DNA from: Nostocaceae cyanobacterium
GTDB lineage: Bacteria; Cyanobacteriota; Cyanobacteriia; Cyanobacteriales; Nostocaceae
Assembly: GCA_030065825.1 (NCBI GenBank)
Contig: JASJCY010000058.1
Coordinates: 1 to 41,280, forward strand
Direction of reading: 5' to 3'
DNA length: 41,280 nucleotides
Shown here: in pieces, positions 1 through 8,732 of the stretch
How the letters are laid out: the number at the start of each line of letters is the position of its first letter
Position numbering within the stretch: the stretch's first letter is position 1
The notes under the pieces: generated by a model
Database searches by the model: none
The model's input: only the letters and a program-made list of their open reading frames with translations
What the model was told of the DNA's origin: nothing
Translations under genes and position numbers: made by a program

Positions 1-204
1 CTGTTGCCTGTTGCCTCTCTTGAAAAGTTGCTCATGGGGGAAACCCCCAAGACCGCACTTTTCGCTGTTGCCTGTTGCCTACCCCCACCAAGGGACTTTT
101 ACAGCTAACGCTGCCCTACGCGAACAGCAAGCCCTAAATAACATTAAAATTCCTCACCTACAAACGGCGAAGAATTAACAATTACCAATTACCAATTACC
201 AATT
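1..204. repeat. Intergenic repeat cluster downstream of kinase gene
   Basis: No coding region is visible. The stretch holds a tandem CTGTTGC pair at the left edge that recurs near position 65, a short hairpin (TGGGGG/CCCCCA around 36-50), and a run of heptamers of the ACCAATT type at about 181-204 that ends at the stop codon of the neighbouring kinase gene. Short tandemly repeated heptamers of this kind are well known in heterocystous cyanobacteria. Confidence 0.7.
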
Positions 205-2463
205 TTAGGTGGAAGTAGGTGTAGGAGTTGGTGTGGAAGTAGGTGTAGGAGTTGGTGTAGGAGTAGAGGTTGGTGTAGGAGTTGGTGTAGGAGTAGAGGT
301 TGGTGTAGGTGTAGGAGTAGAGGTTGGTGTAGGAGTTGGTGTAGGAGTAGAGGTTGGTGTAGGTGTAGGAGTAGAGGTTGGTGTAGGAGTAGAGGTTGGT
401 GTAGGAGTAGAGGTTGGTGTAGGAGTAGAGGTTGGTGTGGGAGTTGGTTTGGGAGTGGGAGTTGGTTTGGGAGTGGGATTTTCGGCTTCTATCCTCAAGC
501 GGTAATCGAGTGAATCTGTTCCCCTAGAAACAATTACAAATTCGTAATATCCGCTTTCTGGTAACTTTCTTGACCAAAAACGTTTTGTGGAATCTTCCAA
601 GAATCTGTATTTACCTGTAGGGGAATAGATTGATAATAAAACCTTAGAGTTAGCGTCTAGATTCACTTGCGTGAATTGATTGCGGCTAAGTTCGGCAACA
701 AAAACCTTACCAGTTGAGCCTTCTAAGGAACCACGAACCGTTTTACTAGTAGCACCTGGGGTAAACACAACTTTTTGATAAGCCCTTTTGGCAAGAATAG
801 CATTGAGTTTGTCCGCAACAAATCCGTGCCAAACTTGTCCGATGTGCTTATTAATGAACTTTTTACCTTCCTGCTGTGGAAATTGCTGAAAAAAAGCTGC
901 ATCAGCCAAATCATACAAAGCGCGACTGGAGACATTCAGATTGTTGACTGTTACCTTCCAGCGATCGCGATCGGCTGCTTTGTAAGTACCTAATTTTCTC
1001 CTAGCATCAGAACTCAATCGCGTCAGCTTTTCTAGGACTTGTGCAGCGATTTCATCCCATTTAGCCCGGAAAAGCTCATCTTCAGGTTTATCGCTGAGGA
1101 TACGTCCTTCTAAACTCGGATTTTCTCTCCAGAACAGTTCATTAACGACATTAACATAAAATTTCTCATTAACACCTAATTGCTGTCGTCGAGACTCTAA
1201 TTTTTGCTTACGTTCCTGTTCTTCCAGTGAATATTGATCGGAGATATCAGGTGATTTCTTAACTGAGTTATTAATTGCCCACAAGCCAACCCCAGAAGCC
1301 CCTACAATCAACAATACTACTGGTAAGATGGTTTGCCATCTCCACCCCGTAGGGGCAGGGTTTCCCTGCCCAGGAGATGGGGAATATGGGTGAGTAGGGG
1401 CAGGGTTTCCCTGCCCAAAAGAGGGGGAAGAAGGGGAAGAGGGAGAGACAGCGAGGGTAGCAGATGTTTGTGGTTCTGGTGGAGTGGGTGTAGATTGGGA
1501 ATAGTTGACAGTGGGGGGATTTAATGATTTGAGAACTTCCCCTACATTTTGATAGCGGATGTTGGGTGTAGGAGAGAGCATTTTATCTAAAATCATTCCC
1601 AAACTGGGGCTGAGATTAATTTCCCGTCGCCATTGCCAAGTCAAGGTATAGTTATCAATTAATTGTCCTGGTTGTTTACCAGTAAGCAACACTAGCATTG
1701 TTGCAGCCAATGAATATAAATCACTATGGGGTTCCACCAAACCCGTCTGCATTTGTTCTGGGGGAGCATATCCTATTTTCCCTAGTAAGGTGGGTGCTGG
1801 TGTTGTTGCTTTTGTCCCTTCTTGGTAATATTGGGAAGCCACAGCAGCTGCTACTTGTTTGACTCCCCCAAAGTCGATTAACACCGGTAATTTATCGACG
1901 GTACGGAGAATTAAATTATCGGGAGAGAGATCACGGTGAATCACACCCAGGGAATGAATATAATCCAATACAGGCAAAATTTGCTGTAACAACTCACGTA
2001 TTTCCGCTTCCGTAAACTTCATACCTTGTTTTTGGCGTTCATCTAACAAGGAACGATAAGTTTCTCCTTCTACGTAATCCTGCACCAGGAAAAGGTATTC
2101 CTTATTTTCTACACTGATGCGGAACAGTTCCCGGAAGCGCGGAATTTGGGAATGTTGTAGCTTGTAGAGAACAGTGGCTTCTCTTTGGAATAACTCCTCC
2201 GCTTTTTGTAAAACATACTCAGTTTGCACCTGGGGAGAGAATTCCTTTAAAACACAAAGTTCCCGAAAACGGTTAATATCTTCAGCTAAATAAGTGCGTC
2301 CAAAACCACCTTGACCAATTTGACGCATAATAGAATAGCGATCGCCTAAAATTTTACCGACCAAAGTACCCCCAAAAGTTGGGGGTACATCTAATTTCTC
2401 GCCACAATGCAAGCAAAAACGACTACCGTCGGGATTTTCATGTCCTTTGGAACAATAAGTCAT
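205..2463 (-). CDS. Zinc-ribbon Ser/Thr protein kinase with membrane segment, extracytoplasmic domain and TP-rich tail
   Basis: Protein of 752 residues. An N-terminal zinc-ribbon-like stretch (C4, C17, C20) precedes a Hanks-type kinase domain at about 43-315: Gly-loop GQGGFGRTY (51-59), K73 in VLKEF, catalytic HRDLSPDN (176-183) and DFGG (197-200). A single membrane segment lies at about 376-396. Beyond it come a helical region shared with the next kinase gene (about 415-550), a beta-rich domain resembling PPC (bacterial pre-peptidase C-terminal) domains (about 575-660), and a 90-residue Thr/Pro tail. Kinase inside and tail outside the membrane is inferred from this order. A Pro/Ser-rich linker at 340-373 is encoded by inserted intergenic-type repeats. 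Substrate unknown; kinase assignment is secure. Confidence 0.93.
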   Translation of the reverse strand: MTYCSKGHENPDGSRFCLHCGEKLDVPPTFGGTLVGKILGDRYSIMRQIGQGGFGRTYLAEDINRFRELCVLKEFSPQVQTEYVLQKAEELFQREATVLYKLQHSQIPRFRELFRISVENKEYLFLVQDYVEGETYRSLLDERQKQGMKFTEAEIRELLQQILPVLDYIHSLGVIHRDLSPDNLILRTVDKLPVLIDFGGVKQVAAAVASQYYQEGTKATTPAPTLLGKIGYAPPEQMQTGLVEPHSDLYSLAATMLVLLTGKQPGQLIDNYTLTWQWRREINLSPSLGMILDKMLSPTPNIRYQNVGEVLKSLNPPTVNYSQSTPTPPEPQTSATLAVSPSSPSSPSFGQGNPAPTHPYSPSPGQGNPAPTGWRWQTILPVVLLIVGASGVGLWAINNSVKKSPDISDQYSLEEQERKQKLESRRQQLGVNEKFYVNVVNELFWRENPSLEGRILSDKPEDELFRAKWDEIAAQVLEKLTRLSSDARRKLGTYKAADRDRWKVTVNNLNVSSRALYDLADAAFFQQFPQQEGKKFINKHIGQVWHGFVADKLNAILAKRAYQKVVFTPGATSKTVRGSLEGSTGKVFVAELSRNQFTQVNLDANSKVLLSIYSPTGKYRFLEDSTKRFWSRKLPESGYYEFVIVSRGTDSLDYRLRIEAENPTPKPTPTPKPTPTPTSTPTPTSTPTPTSTPTPTSTPTPTPTSTPTPTPTPTSTPTPTPTSTPTPTPTPTSTPTPTPTPTSTPTPTPTST
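208..477 (-). repeat. Hexanucleotide-based coding repeat giving the (TP)n/ST tail
   Basis: The DNA is an array of short GTAGGA/GTTGGT/GTAGAGGTT variants that on the minus strand encode alternating Thr-Pro with periodic Ser, the last 90 or so residues of the kinase. It runs to the stop codon. Such arrays change length easily by slippage. A valine/glycine reading frame on the plus strand is only its shadow. Confidence 0.85.
1345..1440 (-). repeat. Interspersed repeats inserted in frame in the kinase gene
   Basis: Two copies of a 23-bp imperfect palindrome (GTAGGGGCAGGG followed by TTTCCCTGCCC) lie about 44 bp apart, flanked by AGAGGGGGAAG-type runs. Read on the minus strand they give the duplicated peptide GQGNPAPT and an SPSSPSSPS run in the linker just before the membrane segment. 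The same repeat families occur between genes elsewhere in the window and inside the phosphate transporter gene. Confidence 0.8.
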
Positions 2464-2751
2464 AGTTATTAAATTTATCAGTTATGAGTTAGGAGTTAGG
2501 AGTTATGAGTTAACAGTTGTTCCAGACGCGACATGTCGCGTCTGTACAGGAGTTATGAGTTAGGAGTTATGAATTAGAGACTTACATGAAAATAAAATAC
2601 CAGTCAAATATCATCTACGTCTAAACGGTTATCACCCTTTGTGTGGTTCGGTAATAGGTAATCCTTTCCTCAATTTTAAATTTTGTAGCTTGCACACCCC
2701 GTAGACACCCCGTAGGAGTATTTTAAATTTTGAATTGTTTCCCCCCCATCT
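2464..2751. repeat. Kinase-kinase intergenic region with short repeats and a perfect palindrome
   Basis: No gene. Reiterated GAGTTAGGAGTTATGA-type motifs occupy 2482-2578. They are interrupted by a perfect 22-bp palindrome at 2523-2544 (left half CAGACGCGACA). Two CCCCGTAG motifs occur at about 2697-2713. Confidence 0.7.
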
Positions 2752-4437
2752 TCACCTAGTAGATTCTAGTTTACTAACTTGCTGAGCTGCGATCGCATAC
2801 CAAATTTGCCCAAATGTAGCTTGATTGAGTCTATTACGGGGTTGTTCGGGAAACAGTTTATAAAAGATTTGATTTGTTTGTTGATTGAGTTTTTCAATGC
2901 TGTAATTACCTAATTTTCCAGATGCAGCTTGTCTTTTCCAGTTTTGATAATCCTTAGCGCTATAGTTTCCCAATTGACGACGAATTTCTTTACTTAATTT
3001 TGCCTGTTCTAACTTGTTTAATAAATCTTCCGCCATTACAAACCAATCTTGACGTAAAGCTGCATCTTCAGAATTTGATGTGAGACTACGTCCCTTTACT
3101 TCTGGATATTTTGTATAAAAAATTTCATTAGCTGTACGATTGAAAAAACCTTCTGGAATTTCTAACTGTTGGCGACGGTTTAAGAGTAAACTGATACGAC
3201 GGGCTTCTTTACTTGCTGATGATTTACTGGGAGAATTAGAACTGTCTGGAAGGCTGGGTAAAGAAACCTTGGGCAAAGAAATAGATGATACACTGCGTAC
3301 AACGGCATTTACTAACGCCCAGGTTCCGGCAAAAGTTAAAATAACTATCGTTGTCCCTATCATACTCATGGCAAAGGGACGCAACCAAACAGGCAAAGGT
3401 AATTTTTGAGCTATGACTTGAGTTCTATTGTGGAATTTACTGACAATAGCATTAGCCCGTTTTTGCCCTGGAGACACCACCATTGTCCGCAACTTGGTAA
3501 TATAAGGATTAGCAGTTTTAACAGCACTGGGGGATTTTAAATCCTTGAGGGCTTCATCAGCACTTTGGTAGCGATCGCTCGGTTTATAAGCCAGCATCTT
3601 TTTTAACACCGCTTCTAAGTTGCTGTTGACTTTTATTTCCTCTCCCCAACGCCAGGTTCCGTGATAGCTGTCGTAGAGTTTTTGTGGTTCTTTACCTGTT
3701 AGTAATACCAGTACAGTAACTGCCAGAGAGTACAAATCGCTACTAGGAAAAGCTTTACCCTGACGTAGTTGTTCTTCCGGTGCATAACCTTTTTTACCCA
3801 ATAAGGTGCGATTTCCACCCAACTGAGTAAACCAAAATCCCTTACTTGCTGGTAATTGCTTCACTCCCCCAAAGTCAATTAACACAGGCTTATTATCGGA
3901 ACTTCGCCGAATCAAATTATCAGGAGAAATATCCCGGTGAATAACCTTTTGGGAATGGATGTAAGAAAGTACGGGTAAAATTTGTTGCAGAAGTTTAACT
4001 ACTTCTTCTTCGCTAAAATTTTTACCTTGACGCTGTTCAAGCAAATCTAGGTAGTTATCACCCTCAATATAATCTTGGACTAAAATGAACAAATCCTTGT
4101 TGCTGACCTGCACCTGTAGGGAAGAATGAAAACGGGGAATTTGCGGATGTTGCAGTTGTTTAAGGACACTTGCTTCCCTCTCAAACAGTTCTTTGGCTTT
4201 TTGCAAATCCTGCTTGGCTTCTACTTGGGGAGCAAATTCCTTTAACACACACTTTTGCTGGGATTGAGTATCTGAGGCTAAATAAGAACGTCCAAACCCT
4301 CCCTGTCCCAACATACGCACAATCTGGTAGCGCTTGTCAATCATTTGTTGGGGAGAAAGGGGTAAAGGTTCACCACATTGGGTGCAAAAGCGGTTATTCC
4401 CTTGATTTAGGTGTTGTTTACTACAATAGACAGCCAT
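2752..4437 (-). CDS. Zinc-ribbon Ser/Thr protein kinase, single membrane segment
   Basis: Protein of 561 residues, paralogous to the kinase just downstream. Zinc-ribbon cysteines C5, C18, C21. Kinase domain at about 37-300: Gly-loop GQGGFGRSY (44-52), K66 in VLKEF, HRDISPDN (167-174) and DFGG (188-191). A membrane segment spans about 355-380. The C-terminal region (about 412-560) is helical and resembles residues 415-550 of the neighbour (shared RRQQL, NE-F, LG-YS patterns), but the beta domain and Thr/Pro tail are absent. Same strand and 288 bp from the other kinase, suggesting a local duplication followed by divergence. Divergent from the PaaK-like gene. Target unknown. Confidence 0.92.
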   Translation of the reverse strand: MAVYCSKQHLNQGNNRFCTQCGEPLPLSPQQMIDKRYQIVRMLGQGGFGRSYLASDTQSQQKCVLKEFAPQVEAKQDLQKAKELFEREASVLKQLQHPQIPRFHSSLQVQVSNKDLFILVQDYIEGDNYLDLLEQRQGKNFSEEEVVKLLQQILPVLSYIHSQKVIHRDISPDNLIRRSSDNKPVLIDFGGVKQLPASKGFWFTQLGGNRTLLGKKGYAPEEQLRQGKAFPSSDLYSLAVTVLVLLTGKEPQKLYDSYHGTWRWGEEIKVNSNLEAVLKKMLAYKPSDRYQSADEALKDLKSPSAVKTANPYITKLRTMVVSPGQKRANAIVSKFHNRTQVIAQKLPLPVWLRPFAMSMIGTTIVILTFAGTWALVNAVVRSVSSISLPKVSLPSLPDSSNSPSKSSASKEARRISLLLNRRQQLEIPEGFFNRTANEIFYTKYPEVKGRSLTSNSEDAALRQDWFVMAEDLLNKLEQAKLSKEIRRQLGNYSAKDYQNWKRQAASGKLGNYSIEKLNQQTNQIFYKLFPEQPRNRLNQATFGQIWYAIAAQQVSKLESTR

Positions 4438-4734
4438 GGTGCAAAAAGGATGGATGGATAGAGGGTTTTTATGATATAGCTACAACGTGGTTGAGGTGAT
4501 TTACGTATATAAATGCCTTACCGTTATAACAATTTTCTTTAATTCTGCAACAGATACTCAGCAGGCTATGGGTTATTTGTATAAATTATCCAAAAATCAA
4601 AGTCAGCATATATTTAATAGAATCTTCTGTAAACAGGTGACATTGCAACCTCTCTACAAACAGAAATCTAAAATAGTGTAATTATAGATTTTACTTGAGA
4701 ATGGTACTTTAAATTTTTGATACCAACAAAGTTT

Positions 4735-6243
4735 ATGAAATCAACATCTCAACAACAACGAGCAATCAAAGCATTTACAGATTTTTTAAACACTCCTTTA
4801 GAAAATCTACTACAAAATCATCTCAATATTAAGATTGAGTCCATAATTTTAAATTTATTTCATGATGTGGCTACTACTGTACCTGCTTACAAAGCTTTTT
4901 TAGCAGAACAGGGAATAAATCCCGACTCCATTCAAAGTTTAGATGATTTCCACAAATTACCCCTGATTACTAAACAAAATTACTTGCAAATTCATCCCTT
5001 AGCAAACTTATGTCGCCATGGAAAATTAGAAAAATCTGACATGATTGCTGTTTCCTCAGGTTCCACAGGTAAACCCACATTTTGGCCCCGTTTCTTCACT
5101 GATGAACTGCAAATTGCTACAAGGTTTGAGCAAATATTTTATGATAGCTTTGCTGCTGATAATAGACGTACCTTGGCTGTAGTTTGTTTCACCTTGGGAA
5201 CCTGGGTAGGGGGAATGTATACCAGTAATTGCTGTCGCTATCTTGCTAGCAAAGGTTATCCCCTTACCTTAATTACCCCAGGTAATAATAAAACAGAAAT
5301 TCTGCGGGTAGTACAAGAATTAGGCACTAATTTTGACCAACTTGTATTATTAGGATATCCCCCATTCCTTAAAGATGTCATCGATACTGGTATTAACCTT
5401 GGCGTGCCATGGCAACAATACCAGGTAAAATTAGTCATGGCGGGAGAAGTCTTTAGTGAAGAATGGCGCAGTTTAGTTGCAGAAAGATTAGGTTCCCAAA
5501 ATCCCTGTTATGACTTTGCATCCCTGTACGGAACAGCAGACGCAGGTGTATTAGGGAATGAAACACCATTGAGTATTTGTATTCGGCGTTTCTTAGCCCA
5601 ACATCCAGATGCAGCCAAAGCCTTGTTTGGAGAATCTCGCTTACCTACCCTAGTACAATATGACCCAGTCAGCCGCTTTTTTGAAGTCCAAGATGGTTCT
5701 TTGCTGTTTTCTGGAGATAACGGTATTCCCTTAATTCGCTACAACATCTTAGACACTGGAGGGATTATTTCTTATGATGCCATGCTTGAATTTTTGGCTA
5801 AATGGGATTTTAATCCACTAGCAGAATTGCAAACTGAAAATACTAGGGGAATTCGTCCTTTTCCCTTTGTTTATGTATTCGGACGTTCTAACTTTACTGT
5901 TTCTTATTTTGGCGCAAATATCTACCCAGAAAATGTGACAGTGGGATTAGAACAATCGGTAATTAAAGATTGGGTGACGGGTAAATTTGTTATGCAAGTA
6001 AAAGAAGATGTAGATAAGAATAGGTTTTTATCTGTGGTGGTGGAATTAGCACCAGGGTTAGAAAGTAATGAAGAGAAAAAAGAGACGATTGCAAATTCAA
6101 TTTTGACTCAATTAAAACGGTTAAATAGTGAGTTTGCTAATTATGTTCCTTCAGAATATCAAATGCCGCAGGTGGAGTTAAAAAGGATGGGTGATCCAGA
6201 GTATTTTCCGATAGGGGTAAAGCATCGATATACCAGAAAGTGA
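4735..6243 (+). CDS. PaaK-like (phenylacetate-CoA ligase family) AMP-forming adenylating enzyme
   Basis: Protein of 502 residues from the ATG at 4735; an in-frame TTG at 4717 is possible but less likely, and no strong ribosome site marks either. The adenylate-forming P-loop SSGSTGKP is at 107-114, followed by aromatic residues typical of PaaK relatives. A YGTAD motif and a GDNGIPLIRYN stretch fit the AMP-binding core. The family activates a carboxylic acid as acyl-AMP, usually then forming a CoA thioester. The acid used here cannot be told, and no phenylacetate-degradation genes are nearby. It stands alone, divergent from the kinase pair. Confidence 0.85.
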   Translation: MKSTSQQQRAIKAFTDFLNTPLENLLQNHLNIKIESIILNLFHDVATTVPAYKAFLAEQGINPDSIQSLDDFHKLPLITKQNYLQIHPLANLCRHGKLEKSDMIAVSSGSTGKPTFWPRFFTDELQIATRFEQIFYDSFAADNRRTLAVVCFTLGTWVGGMYTSNCCRYLASKGYPLTLITPGNNKTEILRVVQELGTNFDQLVLLGYPPFLKDVIDTGINLGVPWQQYQVKLVMAGEVFSEEWRSLVAERLGSQNPCYDFASLYGTADAGVLGNETPLSICIRRFLAQHPDAAKALFGESRLPTLVQYDPVSRFFEVQDGSLLFSGDNGIPLIRYNILDTGGIISYDAMLEFLAKWDFNPLAELQTENTRGIRPFPFVYVFGRSNFTVSYFGANIYPENVTVGLEQSVIKDWVTGKFVMQVKEDVDKNRFLSVVVELAPGLESNEEKKETIANSILTQLKRLNSEFANYVPSEYQMPQVELKRMGDPEYFPIGVKHRYTRK

Positions 6244-6379
6244 GAGATAGAAGTAATATAGTCAACTTGAATTGCAAAAAGCATTTTATACCAAAATTTA
6301 CAGGTAAAAAATGCATCACATGAGCGTTAAAACATATCAGTGCAGTTGAATAAATAGCAGGCATTTATCTTATTAAGCG

Positions 6380-7186
6380 ATGAAAGCAAGAGATAAAATT
6401 AAAGCACTTAAGAAGGAAATTGATAAGCTTCTGATTATTCATTACTCATGTGAAAATCTGAGTGATGACAATGAAGGATACTCACCCAGAATTACATCAA
6501 TAGCTGTTCAAAATGTCGATAGTCGGAATACTAATAGCTTTTCTATTCATCTTATAGCAGAGGAAGAACAATTACCGAGAGAGAATATTGAGCAAGAATA
6601 TAATCAATTAGAGAAAAAGATGCTAAGTAAGTTTTATGAATTTGTCCGACAGCACAAAAATTATAATTGGTTACACTGGAATATGAAGACTGTAAATTAT
6701 GGATTTGAAGCGATTGCTCACAGATACAAAATACTTTCTTCAGAGGATGCCCCCAATATACCTGAGTCAAAAAAATTTAATTTATCCTCTTTGATACTGG
6801 AAATATATGGAGATAATTGTGTAGACCACCCAAGAATGATAAAACTTATGCAAATCAATGGTGGCGTTCATCGAGATATCCTCTCTGGAAAAGAGGAGGT
6901 AGAAGCCTTTAGAAACAAAGAATACTTAAAGCTTCATAAATCAACTTTGTGTAAAGTCAATTGGTTTCGTAAAGCATTTACTTTGCTAGCTGAAGGTAAA
7001 TTAAAAACTCAAAGATCAAATTGGCTACATACAGTAAACCAGTTCCTAGAGTCATTACCTGCAAAGGTACTAGGTTTTGTATCTATTCTTTTTACAATTT
7101 ATTCAACTATTGACTTGATTTATAAAAACTATTTTGTCAATTCTGAATCTTCTAAACCTGCTAATATACAGAACGATAAAAAATAG
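6380..7186 (+). CDS. Unknown protein with C-terminal membrane anchor
   Basis: Protein of 268 residues that I do not recognise by name. Residues 1-120 have alternating strands and helices, with an ENLSDDNE stretch (25-32), an acidic helix (about 61-92) and the conspicuous segment NYNWLHWNMKTVNYGFEAIA (94-113). The arrangement faintly recalls the core of a 3'-5' exonuclease-like RNase H fold, but the expected acidic residues are not clearly in place. A hydrophobic helix at about 227-248 with a short polar tail suggests a membrane anchor, with the bulk in the cytoplasm. It sits directly before the repeat array. Looks like a real gene from length and composition; function open. Confidence 0.7.
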   Translation: MKARDKIKALKKEIDKLLIIHYSCENLSDDNEGYSPRITSIAVQNVDSRNTNSFSIHLIAEEEQLPRENIEQEYNQLEKKMLSKFYEFVRQHKNYNWLHWNMKTVNYGFEAIAHRYKILSSEDAPNIPESKKFNLSSLILEIYGDNCVDHPRMIKLMQINGGVHRDILSGKEEVEAFRNKEYLKLHKSTLCKVNWFRKAFTLLAEGKLKTQRSNWLHTVNQFLESLPAKVLGFVSILFTIYSTIDLIYKNYFVNSESSKPANIQNDKK

Positions 7187-7199
7187 TTAGTGCGTTCGC

Positions 7200-8194
7200 A
7201 ATCCTTCGTAGGTTGGGTTGAGGCTTTGCGAAACCCAACACAGATAAGAAACTCAAGACTATCGAGAATTTGTTGGGTTTGCTGAGGTCAACCCAACCTA
7301 CAGTAAAAATATTCAAATATAATTGTAGCTAACAGTCTTCAATTTATATTCATCATCCCATGAAATATCATAATCCTTCGTAGGTTGGGTTGAGGCTTTG
7401 GGAAACCCAACACAGGCAAGAAACCCAACATTACCGGTAATTTGTTGGGTTACCCTGCGGGAAGCAAGCTACGTTCCACCCCTCCGGGGAAGCAAGCTAC
7501 AACCCAACCTACAGTAAAAATATTCAAATATAATTGTAGCTAACAGTCTTCAATTTATATTCATCATCCCATGAAATATCACAATCTCTCGTAGGTTGGG
7601 TTGAGGCTTTGCGAAACCCAACACAGATAAGAAACTCAAGACTATGGAGAATTTGTTGGGTTTGCTGAGGTCAACCTAACCTACAGTAAAAATATTCAAA
7701 TATAATTGTAGCTAACAGTCTTCAATTTATATTCATCATCCCATGAAATATCATAATCTCTCGTAGATTGGGTTGAGGCTTTGGGAAACCCAACACAGGC
7801 AAGAAACTCAAGACTATGGAGAATTTGTTGGGTTACCCTGCGGGAAGCAAGCTACGTTCCACCCCTCTGGGGAAGCAAGCTACAACCCAACCTACAGTAA
7901 AAATATTCAAATATAATTGTAGCTATCAGTCTCCAATTTATCTTCATCATCCCATGAAATATCACAATCCTTCCTAGGTTGGGTTGAGGCTTTGGAAAAC
8001 CCAACACACAAACGTAGCTTTTTCCCCCAAGGTAACCCAAGATGATGGGGAATTTGTTGGGTTACCCTGCGGGAAGCAAGCTACGTTCCACCCCTCCGGG
8101 GAAGCAAGCTACAACCCAACCTACAGTAAAAATATTCAAATATAATTGTAGCTAACAGTCTCCAATTTATCTTCATCATCCTATGAAATATCGC
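7200..8194 (+). repeat. Five-unit tandem array of REP-like repeats carrying copies of the RAYT start region
   Basis: Units begin at 7200, 7372, 7583, 7755 and 7966, with lengths 172, 211, 172, 211 and 229, so a 383-bp dimer is itself duplicated. Each unit opens with GTAGGTTGGGTTGA (one variant with GTAGATT) and later has the complementary TCAACCCAACCTAC or a variant, with nested AAACCCAACA/TGTTGGGTT arms; each can fold as one long imperfect hairpin. The longer units carry an extra block with two GGGAAGCAAGCTAC-type repeats. Every unit ends in CATCATCCCATGAAATATC, which matches the start of the downstream RAYT gene; the last unit runs into that gene. Confidence 0.9.
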
Positions 8195-8725
8195 AGGGCA
8201 ACAGTAGAAGGCGGTACATTCTTTTTTACCCTAGTCACTCATAACCGTCGTCAATTCCTGTGTGATGAAGAAAATATCTTGTTGTTACGAAGTATATTTA
8301 GACAAGTAATGCAACAACATCCCTTCACTATTGATGCAATAGTAATATTGCCCGACCATTTACATTGTATTTGGACATTACCACCTGATGACAGCGATTT
8401 TTCTACTCGTTGGCGATTAATAAAAAGTAGTTTTACTCGCCATTGTCATCCCAAGTACAAAGAACAAATATCTGCATCCCGACAACATAAAAAAGAACAA
8501 GCAATTTGGCAACGTCGCTTTTGGGAACACCAAATTCGTAATCAATCAGATTTTGCCTACCACGTTGATTATATTCATTACAATCCTGTGCGACATGGAT
8601 ATGTAAAGGCACCCAAAGATTGGCAGTATTGCAGTTTTCATCGCTATCTTAACCAAGGAATTTATGATTTTGATTGGGGTGCAGGGGTAGAATTAGAATT
8701 CCCGGATGATATTGCCAGTGAATAG
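8183..8725 (+). CDS. REP-associated tyrosine transposase (RAYT, Y1/HUH family)
   Basis: Protein of 180 residues, the usual RAYT size. The metal-binding HUH motif is H59-L60-H61 (in PDHLHCIW) and the probable nucleophile is Y130 in DYIHYNPVRHGYV, the conserved YIH-NP block of the family. A basic middle region (about 92-115) fits DNA binding. RAYTs are single-strand transposases related to IS200/IS605 TnpA that process REP palindromes and are normally single-copy and domesticated. Here the gene is flanked upstream by five REP-like units and downstream by two decayed ones. No ORF disruption is seen, so it may be active. Confidence 0.92.
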   Translation: MKYRRATVEGGTFFFTLVTHNRRQFLCDEENILLLRSIFRQVMQQHPFTIDAIVILPDHLHCIWTLPPDDSDFSTRWRLIKSSFTRHCHPKYKEQISASRQHKKEQAIWQRRFWEHQIRNQSDFAYHVDYIHYNPVRHGYVKAPKDWQYCSFHRYLNQGIYDFDWGAGVELEFPDDIASE

Positions 8726-8732
8726 GTAATTT

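Noticed and set aside
209-505. 98-codon plus-strand frame of Val/Gly/Glu repeats
   Set aside because: It is the opposite strand of the Thr/Pro repeat of the kinase gene; composition follows from the repeat and nothing else supports it.
4487-4681. 64-codon plus-strand frame between kinase and PaaK-like gene
   Set aside because: No ribosome site or recognisable composition; it lies in a divergent promoter region.
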